The translations under genes and the position numbers were made by a program. From an uncultured Prochlorococcus sp. (GTDB taxonomy: Bacteria; Cyanobacteriota; Cyanobacteriia; PCC-6307; Cyanobiaceae), in the NCBI GenBank assembly GCA_902519235.1, contig CABYJE010000002.1, forward strand, positions 62,001 to 126,000: a DNA stretch of 64,000 bases, read 5' to 3'. The notes beneath the pieces were generated by a model that ran no database searches, was not told the origin of the DNA, and saw nothing but the letters and a program-made list of their open reading frames with translations. Within the stretch, counting starts at the first letter, position 1. Every line of letters begins with the position of its first letter. Positions 36,986 through 46,159 of the stretch are shown here, one piece after another.

Positions 36986-39019
36986 TTAGAATAAATTATT
37001 TTTTGCTCCAAATACTTCTTCTGAAATGATTAATAAAGAGCTTCTACTCTTTATTGAAACAAATTTTTCATTGATAGTTAAGGGTTCAAAAATTTCAGAC
37101 ATGCTAGTGTCAATAACTTTTAACCAATTATATTTACATTTCGGCAGGGGGAAATCGATACTTTTTGAATATGCATTTAAACCTATCCAGACCAGCGGAT
37201 TAGTAATACCTTTGTTAATGCTAAAAGCAACTGTGTGAGACCAACTACTCCAATCCGGATTATCTAACTTTGTTCCATGCCAATGATATGTTGGAATATT
37301 TTCATTGGTTTGATTATTAGGGAAGAATGATGGATTAAAAATGTTTATTAGTTTTTTTCTGATTTTTATAACGTATTTAAAAAATTCTAATAATTCCAAA
37401 TCTTGTTGACCATGTTCCCAATTCATCAAGCCCAATAAATTATTTTGGCACCAAGAATTATTGTTACCGCCTTGAGATCTACCTATCTCATCACCCATAA
37501 GTACCATTGGAACACCTTTAGAGATGAGTAAACTAAGAATAAGATTTTTTTGTTGCCTTTTTCTTAAATCATTAATTAATAAGTTTGTAGTTGGTCCCTC
37601 TATACCATGATTCCAAGAATTGTTATGGTTATCACCATCTCTGTTTTGCTCTCTGTTGGCATAATTATGTTTTGTATTGAAAGTCACTAAATCTTTTAGA
37701 GTGAATCCATCATGTGAAGTAATAAAGTTTATCGATTTTGGGAAAATAGTATTTTCTTTATAAATCGATGGAGTACCTTTGATCTTATCGCTCATATTCC
37801 AAGCTGTATCTTTATCCCCTTTCCAAAATCTTCGCAAATCATCTCTAAAATGACCATTCCAAGTGAAAGTATTCTTCGATGGGAAATCACCTAATTTATA
37901 TAAACCACCACAATCCCATGGCTCACTTATAAACTTTATATCAACAAGTTCTGGTTCACATTCTATATCTTCAAAAATTGGAGGATTATCGAGTGGCGAG
38001 AGATTTTCTCCTCTTGATAAGGCAATACCTAAATCAAATCTAAAACCATCTACTCCAAATTCACTCGCCCAACACTTTAATGATTCAATTATTAGTTTTC
38101 TAACTAATCCTCTGTTAGCTGCAATAGTATTCCCACAACCAGAAACGTCCTGATAATTTTTATCTTTCCCAATAAAGTAATAAAGGTTTTCATCTATACC
38201 TTTCCAAGATATCGCAGGCCCTTTGTTATCTCCTTCAGAAGTGTGATTGTATACGACATCTAAAATAACTTCAATATCTGCCTTATGACACTCCTCTACT
38301 AATTTTTTAAATTCCTCTCTATTCTTTTCGGCTGATTCATTCGAAAGGTATTCAAAATGCGGAGTAAACCAATTAATTGGACTATAACCCCAAAAATTCT
38401 CTAAACCATTTGGTGCATCAGTTGGATCAAAACAAAAAATTGGAAGTAATTCGATTGAGGTAATTCCCAGTTCTTTAAGATATGGAATTTTTTTTAAAAA
38501 TTTCTTGAAAGAACTTTCAGTTTTATCAGTTGATTCAGTGAAGGATTTGATATGGAGTTCATAAATAATTGTTTCTTCCCAAGAATGTTTCGGTCTTGGA
38601 AAATCCTTAAAATTAAATAATTTTCTATCACAAACAACACTTTTAAGACAAGAATTAGTATTTTCTTGCGTTTTTAATGCATTTTCTCTTTTATAACTAT
38701 CCCACCCAGTTATACCCCTTGAACATGGATCGAGTAATACTTTTTTTTCATAGTTATTGTTGATCTCATTATTTTTTTGTTTTACTCTAAAAGCATAAAT
38801 ACAACCTTCATTTAGATTTTTTACCTCCGCATGCCAGTAGGGACCTGTATTATGATTCTGATCTAGTTTCAATATACTTTTTGGAGAAATAGACCCCTCT
38901 TTCTCAAACAATAAGATTTCTACATATTCTGCATTTGTGGCTACTAGGGAAAAATTAACCCCTTGTGAAGTTAGAGAACTTCCTAAGGGAAATGGTTTAC
39001 CTTTATTAATATGAGTCAC
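36986..39019 (-). CDS. glgX: Glycogen debranching enzyme (isoamylase-type, GH13)
   Basis: 677 residues. Hydrolyses alpha-1,6 branch points of glycogen. An N-terminal CBM48-like region (PLGSSLTSQGVNFSLVATNAEYVEILLF) precedes the GH13 barrel with DVVYNHTSEG, DGFRFDLG (nucleophile Asp), FISEPWD (acid/base Glu) and ITSHDGFT. The stop codon abuts the last base of tRNA-Gly on the other strand, so no terminator fits between them. Confidence 0.92.
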   Translation of the reverse strand: MTHINKGKPFPLGSSLTSQGVNFSLVATNAEYVEILLFEKEGSISPKSILKLDQNHNTGPYWHAEVKNLNEGCIYAFRVKQKNNEINNNYEKKVLLDPCSRGITGWDSYKRENALKTQENTNSCLKSVVCDRKLFNFKDFPRPKHSWEETIIYELHIKSFTESTDKTESSFKKFLKKIPYLKELGITSIELLPIFCFDPTDAPNGLENFWGYSPINWFTPHFEYLSNESAEKNREEFKKLVEECHKADIEVILDVVYNHTSEGDNKGPAISWKGIDENLYYFIGKDKNYQDVSGCGNTIAANRGLVRKLIIESLKCWASEFGVDGFRFDLGIALSRGENLSPLDNPPIFEDIECEPELVDIKFISEPWDCGGLYKLGDFPSKNTFTWNGHFRDDLRRFWKGDKDTAWNMSDKIKGTPSIYKENTIFPKSINFITSHDGFTLKDLVTFNTKHNYANREQNRDGDNHNNSWNHGIEGPTTNLLINDLRKRQQKNLILSLLISKGVPMVLMGDEIGRSQGGNNNSWCQNNLLGLMNWEHGQQDLELLEFFKYVIKIRKKLINIFNPSFFPNNQTNENIPTYHWHGTKLDNPDWSSWSHTVAFSINKGITNPLVWIGLNAYSKSIDFPLPKCKYNWLKVIDTSMSEIFEPLTINEKFVSIKSRSSLLIISEEVFGAKNNLF

Positions 39020-39646
39020 TTTCTCTTTATCATTGATTAATTAAATATTGAGATAATTTATTCAAATTACTGATATTAGAATAATAGGTACAAAATTAAG
39101 AAAAAAACTAAAATTTAAGGTTTCACTAATCAACTTTATTAGATCTTGGAGAGCATTAATTTTCTAAATAATTGAAATTCATTGATTCATCTTCTTAGTA
39201 CTTAAAACGATTTAGAGATAAAGTTTAATAATGAGAAAACCAGATTTTTCTTGATTTCAAAATACAAATCATCCTTTTTCATGTGATGAGAAGAAAATAT
39301 ATCTGAAAATTAATAAAACATAATAAATACTTTAAATTCTTGACATCATTACCTTTAAACATTTTTTAATATGATAATCGAAGTTAGATTTTTTAAGGCT
39401 AATTATAGTGCTACCAATGGTTTTAGCTGTTATATAATTGAAGAGGCTATTTTTTATATAAGAAAAAAATACCGTTATAACAATAAATAATCTAGCTAAA
39501 AATGTCCCTAAGATTTGTATAAAGCTTTGCGCCGCCGGCATTTTCGGTTGCCGTATTTGTATTTGGTCCATATGATGTGCAAGTTCGGGGTTTTTTGACT
39601 TGATTAAAACTCTTGTCTTTTAAATCTCTGCTTTACAAACAATTCA
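39020..39646. other. Long intergenic region between glgX and HU
   Basis: The longest gene-poor gap in the window (627 bp). Mostly AT-rich and without recognised genes on the plus strand. A GC-rich hairpin-prone patch CGGCATTTTCGGTTGCCG occurs at about 39536-39553. A 79-residue ORF (39571 down to 39332, minus) has one hydrophobic segment but no known relatives; its starting sequence crosses the GC-rich patch. A promoter for HU is expected in 39575-39646. A small RNA is possible but none is recognised. Confidence 0.4.
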
Positions 39647-39922
39647 ATGAACAAAGCTGATTTAGTAAATCTTGTTGCTGCTCGTACAGAGCTCACAAAA
39701 ACGGATGTTTCTTTAGTTGTTGACGCAGCTATCGAAACTATTGTTGATTCAGTAGTGGAAGGCAAAAAAGTCTCCATACTAGGATTTGGTTCATTCGAGC
39801 CAAGAGATCGTTCTGCAAGACAGGGATTAAACCCTAAGACAGGCGAAAAAATTGCAATTCCTGCTAAAAGAGTTCCAACATTCTCAGCAGGAAAACTTTT
39901 TAAGGATCGAGTTCAAGGGTAA
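39647..39922 (+). CDS. hup: HU family DNA-binding protein
   Basis: 91 residues. A nucleoid protein that bends DNA. MNKADLVNLVAARTELTKTDV, the GFGSFEPRDRSARQGLNPKTGEKI beta-arm (with RQGLNPKTG for DNA contacts) and VPTFSAGKLFKD are standard. Single-gene unit ending at a strong terminator (39955-39982). Confidence 0.97.
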   Translation: MNKADLVNLVAARTELTKTDVSLVVDAAIETIVDSVVEGKKVSILGFGSFEPRDRSARQGLNPKTGEKIAIPAKRVPTFSAGKLFKDRVQG

Positions 39923-39954
39923 ACTTTTTTACCTATTTCTTTCTTTAATACTAG

Positions 39955-39982
39955 GGTGCTCTTTCAGGGCATCTTTTTTTTT
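39955..39982 (+). terminator. Rho-independent terminator after HU
   Basis: GGTGCTCT (39955-39962) pairs with AGGGCATC (39966-39973) in 8 pairs (including two G-U) around a 3-nt loop, followed by nine T. Confidence 0.8.
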
Positions 39983-40060
39983 AAATTTGAATAAAATGCA
40001 ATTAGCTCAATGACCAAAACTCTTAACAAGGCATCTCAAATTTTCGTATATTAAGAAGTA

Positions 40061-40372
40061 ATGAAATGTTTAACCTTTTTATTCCTAAAATTTTTGTTGT
40101 TATCTAATTTTGTTATTGCAGAAACAATACTAACAAAATCCAAGATTTTAAAACAATCTATTGATTGTATTAAAGATTCTCAGACTCAAGTATGTAAAGA
40201 GTTAGTTTCTGAAATAGAAAAACTTCAATTAGTAGTATTTGATCAAAATAGATTCAAATGCCAATCTAGTTTATTGGGCCTGCAAACGGAAATTATTGAA
40301 GCTTATTTTTTTAATAATTCCTCAAATGAGAGAATTTCTTTAATGATCCCATATGTGATTAAAAATTGTTAA
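40061..40372 (+). CDS. Small secreted protein with four cysteines, unknown
   Basis: 103 residues. Signal peptide [20 protein letters not shown] with cleavage near residue 20. The mature part contains four Cys (SIDCIKD, VCKEL, FKCQSS, KNC at the C-terminus), compatible with two disulfides, and an amphipathic helix pattern. I do not recognise the family. It opens a cluster of very small membrane or secreted proteins. Confidence 0.6.
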   Translation: MKCLTFLFLKFLLLSNFVIAETILTKSKILKQSIDCIKDSQTQVCKELVSEIEKLQLVVFDQNRFKCQSSLLGLQTEIIEAYFFNNSSNERISLMIPYVIKNC

Positions 40373-40426
40373 TTATTAAAATAATTTATTTTTTTGGAAT
40401 ATTATAAATTTGTTATTTAATTTGTA

Positions 40427-40690
40427 ATGGTAAAAGGTTTTTCTGATAATGAAGTCAAGAATAATACTCAAAATACTCAAAATACTCAAATAAAAGAAAC
40501 AAAAAAAGAAAAAAAAGGCTTAGCTGGTTTTCTTAAAGGCAAAAAATTTACTTACACTTTGCCAGGTAAAAAACAAATAAATATTTTTGGATCAATAGTA
40601 ATAGGCTTAAATATGATTCTATTATTGCTAGTCATCTTGTATTTAAAGAATCAAGAATTCCATAATTTTGTATTTAATGTTGGTCGTTAG
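40427..40690 (+). CDS. Small single-pass membrane protein, unknown
   Basis: 87 residues. A polar N-terminal half with a tandem NTQ repeat (encoded by three copies of a 9-bp unit at 40463-40489) and a Lys-rich stretch is followed by one membrane segment (about 51-73: IFGSIVIGLNMILLLLVILYL). Cytosolic tail of basic residues before the helix suggests N-in orientation. No relatives recognised. Confidence 0.6.
   Translation: MVKGFSDNEVKNNTQNTQNTQIKETKKEKKGLAGFLKGKKFTYTLPGKKQINIFGSIVIGLNMILLLLVILYLKNQEFHNFVFNVGR
40463..40489 (+). repeat. Three tandem copies of a 9-bp unit (aatactcaa)
   Basis: Three exact consecutive copies inside the 40427-40690 gene, translating to NTQ-NTQ-NTQ. In-frame length variation would change only the disordered part. 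Confidence 0.9.
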
Positions 40691-40748
40691 CTATATTTTG
40701 AGATCGAAAAATTTTATTAGATGATATATTTAAATTTTAGAATATCTT

Positions 40749-41006
40749 ATGAAGGTAGTTAATTTAATTTCTCAAGTATTTTTTTTGTTAATTACTGTTC
40801 TATTTTTGATATATTTTCTAACAGGTTATGACTCTGCTTTTGAGGCAGACCAAAGTTGTCATTCATATCTTTCAAGTTACGATAACCTATCTGGAAATTA
40901 TGGTTGTGATCATGATACTGAAACACATCAGTGGATACTTTACGAGTCCATTGAAAGTAAAGAACCAGCAAAAATTATCAAGAAATTTAGGTACAAGTTT
41001 TTATAA
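40749..41006 (+). CDS. Small membrane-anchored protein with acidic Cys domain, unknown
   Basis: 85 residues. A signal-anchor (about 5-26: LISQVFFLLITVLFLIYFL) precedes a polar region with two Cys (SCHSYL, YGCDHD) and several His/Asp residues that could bind metal or form a disulfide. The C-terminus is basic. Unknown family. Its end overlaps the convergent 41001-41213 gene by 6 bp. Confidence 0.6.
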   Translation: MKVVNLISQVFFLLITVLFLIYFLTGYDSAFEADQSCHSYLSSYDNLSGNYGCDHDTETHQWILYESIESKEPAKIIKKFRYKFL

Positions 41007-41213
41007 ATTAATCTTCTTATAAAAAAACTTTGCAGATAAGATAGAAATAATTGCTGTAACTGTGAAAGTAAGATATTGATATATGCTTCCTTCTAGGTAA
41101 ATTTTATTTTTATATAGAGGAAAATCGATCAAAGATCCTAAAGTGCCCCAAATAATAACCCATACAGATATGTACAAGAATACTTTTATTGGATTAGATT
41201 TTTTTTCTTCCAT
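41001..41213 (-). CDS. Small two-helix membrane protein, unknown
   Basis: 70 residues. Two hydrophobic segments (about 9-28 containing VFLYISVWVIIWGTLGSLI, and 45-63 containing QYLTFTVTAIISILSAKF) joined by a polar loop, so probably a hairpin in the membrane. Located 2 bp after the stop of the HLIP gene, so it may be co-transcribed with a light-stress gene. Similar small proteins are seen in picocyanobacteria, but I do not recognise this one. Confidence 0.6.
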   Translation of the reverse strand: MEEKKSNPIKVFLYISVWVIIWGTLGSLIDFPLYKNKIYLEGSIYQYLTFTVTAIISILSAKFFYKKINL

Positions 41214-41215
41214 TT

Positions 41216-41461
41216 TTAATTAATACCAAAAATTGAAGAAGTAACAGGTCTGCCGTTAAAAACTAACTCGGTTAATATGAGCATTAAGAATCCGATCATT
41301 GCTGCTCTACCATTTACAAGTTCAGCACTGCTATTAAATCCAAAAACATTCTTTACTTCATCTCCCTGATTGTCTACCCATTTTGAGTATTCATTATCAG
41401 TTGATGATGTATTAGCAAAATCATCATTTTGATCTTCTATTGAAGGGCTATTTTCTTGCAT
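41216..41461 (-). CDS. hli: High-light-inducible protein (HLIP)
   Basis: 81 residues. A polar, acidic N-terminal half (1-40) is followed by the chlorophyll-binding helix of the LHC superfamily: AELVNGRAAMIGFLMLILTELVFNGRPV, with the E-x-x-N-G-R-x-A-M-x-G motif. HLIPs bind pigments and protect photosystem II during light stress; in the family they are induced via NblS. NblS is also encoded here (16137-18182), though regulation is not visible in sequence. The 41001-41213 gene follows by 2 bp. Confidence 0.93.
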   Translation of the reverse strand: MQENSPSIEDQNDDFANTSSTDNEYSKWVDNQGDEVKNVFGFNSSAELVNGRAAMIGFLMLILTELVFNGRPVTSSIFGIN

Positions 41462-41505
41462 AGAATTTTATGTCCTATTTTAGTAATTTTAAAACTAATT
41501 TATCA

Positions 41506-42528
41506 TTAAATTAAAGTCGAAATTATAAAATAAATTAAGACAAAAATTATTATCCATAAAAATTGTAATCTCAAAATTAACTGACAAATTAATTTAATTT
41601 TCTCTCCAGTACAACTATTTCCATTCGCATTGATTATTGGCTTATCAATAAGCTCATTTTTATATTTACTTTTTCCACCCAATTTTATACCAGAAATATA
41701 AGCAAAAATAGCTTCTGAAATTCCAGCATTAGGCGAATCATATTTTTTACCATCAAGATAGCTTTTTTTTATGATTGATCCATACTTATTAATTTTGGGA
41801 CTAACTAAAGGTAATGTGATTAAAACTAATCTTGAAGGAATAAACGTAAAAATATCTTCGATTTTTGCACTGAAAAAACCTAAATATTTAAAATAATCAT
41901 ATTTGTAACCTATCATTGAATCTAAAGTACTTATGGCTTTATATGAAAAACCAAGTGATAAAGGTCCTGGCAGAAAAATTGAAAATTTTATTAAAATAAT
42001 TCCAATAAAAATCCAAAATAATGGCCCAAATATTCCATCAACAGAATTTTCGCTAAGACTCTCTGTACTTGATCTCAAAAGATGTTCTAAAGATGATGAA
42101 CTTACATCCCTACTTACTATCCTTTGCACCTTCTCTTTGATTATTCTCTTATTTTGGTCATTAATTTCTTTGCGTTCTATTAGCTCTGCAATCTCTTTCA
42201 CACTTGAAATAAGTCCTTTAGTCGCTATACAACTTGAAAGTCCAAAAAAAATTAACAATCCAAAAAAATTACTTCTTGATTGCAAATAACTTAGTTCTAT
42301 CAATTTTCCTAAACCAAAACTCACTCCAATGGTTGATATAGCTACGATTAAACCTGCCCAAAACAATATATTTTTATTTTTCCCAAAATTATTTATGAGG
42401 TAATCAGATATTTTTTTAATGTAAAAGCCAATTACTTGAACAGGGTGGATTAAGAATCTTGGATCGCCGATCAATAAATCAAAACCAATCGATCCAAGGA
42501 ATATTAAAAATAAATTTATTTCAGCCAA
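41506..42528 (-). CDS. cobD: Adenosylcobinamide-phosphate synthase
   Basis: 340 residues, polytopic. Joins the aminopropanol (or phosphate form) linker to adenosylcobyric acid in B12 synthesis. [55 protein letters not shown] and [21 protein letters not shown] are the CbiB/CobD blocks. The start overlaps the ilvC end by 13 bp. Confidence 0.93.
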   Translation of the reverse strand: MAEINLFLIFLGSIGFDLLIGDPRFLIHPVQVIGFYIKKISDYLINNFGKNKNILFWAGLIVAISTIGVSFGLGKLIELSYLQSRSNFFGLLIFFGLSSCIATKGLISSVKEIAELIERKEINDQNKRIIKEKVQRIVSRDVSSSSLEHLLRSSTESLSENSVDGIFGPLFWIFIGIILIKFSIFLPGPLSLGFSYKAISTLDSMIGYKYDYFKYLGFFSAKIEDIFTFIPSRLVLITLPLVSPKINKYGSIIKKSYLDGKKYDSPNAGISEAIFAYISGIKLGGKSKYKNELIDKPIINANGNSCTGEKIKLICQLILRLQFLWIIIFVLIYFIISTLI

Positions 42529-43505
42529 CTGAACATAGAGCGCAGACCTTTACCTACTTTCTCAATTTCATGTTTTGAGTTCTCTTCTCTTAATTTTGTC
42601 ATTAAAGGTTTGTTTTTATCGCATTCTTGCACAAAATTCTTAGCGAAAGTTCCATCTTGAATATCTTTTAGAATTTTCTGCATTTCTCTCTTAGTATCAC
42701 TATTGATAAGTCTTTTACCACTTACATAATCTCCATATTCTGCAGTATTTGAAATGGAATCTCTCATTTGAGATAAGCCTCCCTTCACCATTAAATCAAC
42801 AATAAGTTTAACTTCATGTAAGCATTCGAAGTAAGCAAGTTCGGGCTGATATCCTGCTTCTACAAGAGTTTCGAAGCCTGATTTGACGAGTTCTGATAAT
42901 CCTCCGCACAAAACCGCTTGTTCGCCAAATAAATCAGTTTCTGTTTCTTCTTTAAAGTTTGTTTCAAGAATCCCAGCTCTTGTTCCGCCAATCCCTTTAG
43001 CGTAAGCCATTGCCAATGACCTTGCACTTCCGGAAGAATCTTGTTCAACTGCAAAAAGTGCTGGAACTCCTTGACCATTCTGATATTCCCAACGAACAGT
43101 GTGTCCAGGTCCTTTTGGTGCAATCATTACAACATCTACAAAACTAGGAGGTTTAATAAGTCCAAATCTTATATTGAAACCATGAGCAAAACTTAGTATC
43201 TTTCCTTCTTTTAAGTTTGGTTCTATTTCTTTAAGGTAAACATCTTTCTGAAACTCATCGGGGAGGAGAATCATAATCCAGTCTGCTTTTTCGCAAGCTT
43301 CAGAAACACTAAACACTTGTAGACCATCGCTAATAGCTTTGCTTTCAGACTTACTTCCTTTATATAATCCAACAATTACATCCATACCGCTATCTTTAAG
43401 GTTTAGGGCATGTGCATGACCTTGTGATCCATATCCAATAATCGCTATTGTTTTGTTATTTAAAAGACTTAGATCTGCATCTGCGTCGTAAAAGAGTTGG
43501 GTCAT
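42516..43505 (-). CDS. ilvC: Ketol-acid reductoisomerase
   Basis: 329 residues, short (class I) form. Second step of valine/isoleucine synthesis with NADPH and Mg. [20 protein letters not shown] (Rossmann), [12 protein letters not shown], and the metal-binding [12 protein letters not shown] and [14 protein letters not shown] are all present. The C-terminus overlaps cobD; they probably share an mRNA. Confidence 0.97.
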   Translation of the reverse strand: MTQLFYDADADLSLLNNKTIAIIGYGSQGHAHALNLKDSGMDVIVGLYKGSKSESKAISDGLQVFSVSEACEKADWIMILLPDEFQKDVYLKEIEPNLKEGKILSFAHGFNIRFGLIKPPSFVDVVMIAPKGPGHTVRWEYQNGQGVPALFAVEQDSSGSARSLAMAYAKGIGGTRAGILETNFKEETETDLFGEQAVLCGGLSELVKSGFETLVEAGYQPELAYFECLHEVKLIVDLMVKGGLSQMRDSISNTAEYGDYVSGKRLINSDTKREMQKILKDIQDGTFAKNFVQECDKNKPLMTKLREENSKHEIEKVGKGLRSMFSWLK

Positions 43506-43614
43506 TAGTTGTAACTTCTTTGCATTAGATAATTATTATTTTAGACATTAAGGTGTCAATAAACCAAAAAAATTATTAATTTAAAAATTAAAATAAAATA
43601 TTAATTTAAAGATT

Positions 43615-44226
43615 TTAAGACTGATTTGCTTCGCTTGGATGTGTAATTACTCTATCGATTAATCCATAATTTTTTGCTTCTTCCGCACTCAGAAAATAAT
43701 CTCTATCAGTATCCTTTTCAATTTTCTCAAATGATTGACCTGTCATATCTGCCATAGACATGTTTAACATATCTTTTATTCTTAAAATTTCCTTAGCTTC
43801 TATTTCAATGTCACTTGCTTGGCGTTGAGATGTTCCTCCTAAGGGTTGATGAATCATTATTCTGCTGTGGGGCAAAGCAACTCTTTTACCTTTTGTACCA
43901 GCGGCCAATAGGAACGCTCCCATGGAGGCTGCGAGGCCTACGCATATGGTCACTACATCACTTTTTACATATTTGATAGTGTCATATATTGCCAAGCCAG
44001 CAGTTACTGATCCTCCTGGACTATTTATATAAAGATAGATAGGTTTGGAATTGTCATCAGAATCTAAATAAAGCATTTGTGCAACAAGGCTATTAGCAAT
44101 ACCATCATTTACTTCTTGTCCAAGAAAAAGAATTCTTTCAACACCTAGTCTTGTATATATGTCGACCCATCTTTCGTATTGACTTCCTGGAAGTCTGTAA
44201 GGCACGCTTGGAGTTCCTATTGGCAT
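43615..44226 (-). CDS. clpP: ATP-dependent Clp protease proteolytic subunit ClpP
   Basis: 203 residues with an intact triad: Ser101 in GLAASMGA, His126 in IMIHQPLGG and Asp176 in [19 protein letters not shown] and ADM helices are standard. Located 24 bp downstream of ClpR on the same strand, matching the clpR-clpP3 operon of cyanobacteria, where the two form a mixed complex. Confidence 0.95.
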   Translation of the reverse strand: MPIGTPSVPYRLPGSQYERWVDIYTRLGVERILFLGQEVNDGIANSLVAQMLYLDSDDNSKPIYLYINSPGGSVTAGLAIYDTIKYVKSDVVTICVGLAASMGAFLLAAGTKGKRVALPHSRIMIHQPLGGTSQRQASDIEIEAKEILRIKDMLNMSMADMTGQSFEKIEKDTDRDYFLSAEEAKNYGLIDRVITHPSEANQS

Positions 44227-44250
44227 GATTTTAAAATAGTTTTGAGAGTG

Positions 44251-44922
44251 TTAAATTTTATTAGGGAGATCTTTTTGACTTGTTAGTATTCTATCGATAA
44301 CTCCATAATCTAGGGCTTCTTGTGGATTAAGATAACTCATCCTGTCAGAGTCTTTTGAGAGTTCTTCGATTGTCTTTCCAGTATTACGAGAAAGAATCTC
44401 GAGCATTGATTTTTTATTTTTCAAAACTTCCTCAGCTCTTATTTGGATATCGGTTGCTTGACCTCTTGCACCGCTAATAGGTTGATGCAAAACAATAGAG
44501 GCATGTGGAAGAGCGGCTCTTTGCCCTTTTGTGCCAGATGAAAGAATAACTGCAGCAGTTCCCATTGCCTGCCCTATGCAGATTGTATGTACTGGAGGTT
44601 TAATGTAGCTTATTGTATCGCAGATAGCGAAAGCCTCTGTTTCAAAACCGACTGCGTCACCAGTGTACCAACTTGTCCCAGTTGAATTGATATAAAAATA
44701 GATTGGTTTTTCTGGATCGTCAAACTCTAAATAAAGAAGTTGAGCAATGATTAGCTCAGTAACATCCATCCCTAGTTGTCTTTTCGCATCATCATCTGAA
44801 AATAATGGTAAACCAAGATAAACAATTCGCTCTTTCAGTAAAAGAGAGGGGAGATCAGGGGGCGGGGTCCTCATAACGGTGTTTTCGCCGTAATAAGGAG
44901 CAGATACAGTCATTTGTATCAC
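44251..44922 (-). CDS. clpR: ClpP-like subunit ClpR, catalytically inactive
   Basis: 223 residues. Same fold as ClpP, but the position of the nucleophile is Gly in CIGQAMGTAAVILSSG where ClpP has Ser, so it should not cleave. The His (LHQPISGARG) is kept. A TSWYTGDAVGFETE insertion follows INSTG where active ClpP has SPGGSV. In cyanobacteria ClpR partners ClpP3 in one core. An N-terminal stretch rich in Pro is family-typical. Confidence 0.92.
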   Translation of the reverse strand: MIQMTVSAPYYGENTVMRTPPPDLPSLLLKERIVYLGLPLFSDDDAKRQLGMDVTELIIAQLLYLEFDDPEKPIYFYINSTGTSWYTGDAVGFETEAFAICDTISYIKPPVHTICIGQAMGTAAVILSSGTKGQRAALPHASIVLHQPISGARGQATDIQIRAEEVLKNKKSMLEILSRNTGKTIEELSKDSDRMSYLNPQEALDYGVIDRILTSQKDLPNKI

Positions 44923-44953
44923 AAAATTAAGATTGAACTGATTCTAGCTAGAT

Positions 44954-46063
44954 TTAGCCCTGTGTCGCTGGTGATTTAAAAGATTTGTTTGACTCAGGAT
45001 TATTTATTAGTTTTCCAAATACCATTCTTCCAGTGGGAGTTTGTAAAGCCCCTGTGATGACAATATCTAATCTGCTTCCCACAAAGTTCTTTGCTTCATC
45101 TATAACAACCATTGTGCCGTCATCTAAATATCCAATACCTTGCATTTTTTCTTTGCCTTCTCTCACGATTTTTATATTAAGTGACTCTCCTGGTTGTACT
45201 TCTGGCCTTAAAGCAATAACCAAGTCACTCAAATTCATAACTTTTAATTCTTTAACTTCAGCTATCTGAGAGAGATTATAATCAGCCGTAATTAAAGTTC
45301 CTGCCATATCCTCAGTAATTTTAAGGAGTTTTTCATCTACCCCATTACCTTCATACTTTGTTGGATTTATTACAAGTCTTCTCCCATATAGATCTCTTAA
45401 TTCTTTTAATAACTTTAGACCTCTTCTGCCTTTAGACCTTTTTTCATTACTGCTTGAGTCAGCTAAAGTTTGTAATTCATCAATTACACTTTGCGCAACA
45501 ATTAATTGCCCTTCCAATAAGCCGCAACTTAATAGGCCATTGATTCTTCCATCAATAATTACGCTAGTATCAAGAATTTTTGGGCTTGCAGCAGGGAGGA
45601 TTCCTTCATTGACTAAATATGCATCAGTGTTATTTGGATTGAATAATCTCAATAATGTCCTCCCATGGGTATCTGCCAACTTATAACCAAGTACACCAAA
45701 GAAAATGTTGCTTAATATAGCTGCTAAGGGTTTTGCGAAAAAAACCTCTCTAGGGAAGGGAATTAATAGTATTGGCGCTAGTAGGAGATTCGCAACAAGT
45801 AATCCTAAAATTAATCCAACGGACCTACTTACTAGTAAGTCCGTTGGCATTGTTCTTATTTGATCAAGAAAAGTCTTTCTAAGTTGAAGAAATACAAAAC
45901 CAGCAGCTAATCCAACGAAAAAACCAATTATTGCTAAAACAATTCTAAAACCTTCTACATTAGATACCTGTTTGAGTATGTCTACAGGCAATAAATCAAC
46001 ACCAAGCCACCCTGAAGCAGCCCCAGACAATACAAATAAAATTAATACTAAGATATCTGTCAT
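44954..46063 (-). CDS. PIN/TRAM domain membrane protein
   Basis: 369 residues. Four hydrophobic segments in the first ~140 residues anchor it in the membrane. A PIN-type nuclease domain (about 165-285) begins KILDTSVIIDGRI and contains acidic residues (VIDELQTLADSS, LITADYNLSQIAEV) of the usual metal site. A TRAM RNA-binding domain is at about 294-350. YacL-like proteins of this layout are widespread; the target RNA is not known. The gene runs toward clpR on the same strand. Confidence 0.85.
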   Translation of the reverse strand: MTDILVLILFVLSGAASGWLGVDLLPVDILKQVSNVEGFRIVLAIIGFFVGLAAGFVFLQLRKTFLDQIRTMPTDLLVSRSVGLILGLLVANLLLAPILLIPFPREVFFAKPLAAILSNIFFGVLGYKLADTHGRTLLRLFNPNNTDAYLVNEGILPAASPKILDTSVIIDGRINGLLSCGLLEGQLIVAQSVIDELQTLADSSSNEKRSKGRRGLKLLKELRDLYGRRLVINPTKYEGNGVDEKLLKITEDMAGTLITADYNLSQIAEVKELKVMNLSDLVIALRPEVQPGESLNIKIVREGKEKMQGIGYLDDGTMVVIDEAKNFVGSRLDIVITGALQTPTGRMVFGKLINNPESNKSFKSPATQG

Positions 46064-46159
46064 ATATATAATCTACTAGGATTTATTAATTGAGTAAATA
46101 AGGATTTTATTTTTTTCGATCCTTAATACTTTTTTGGAGCTTAAAAGTGAATTTAAATT

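Noticed and set aside
39332..39571. 79-residue minus-strand ORF as a gene
   Set aside because: No recognised family and an untypical start crossing a GC-rich patch; kept only as a note under the intergenic region.
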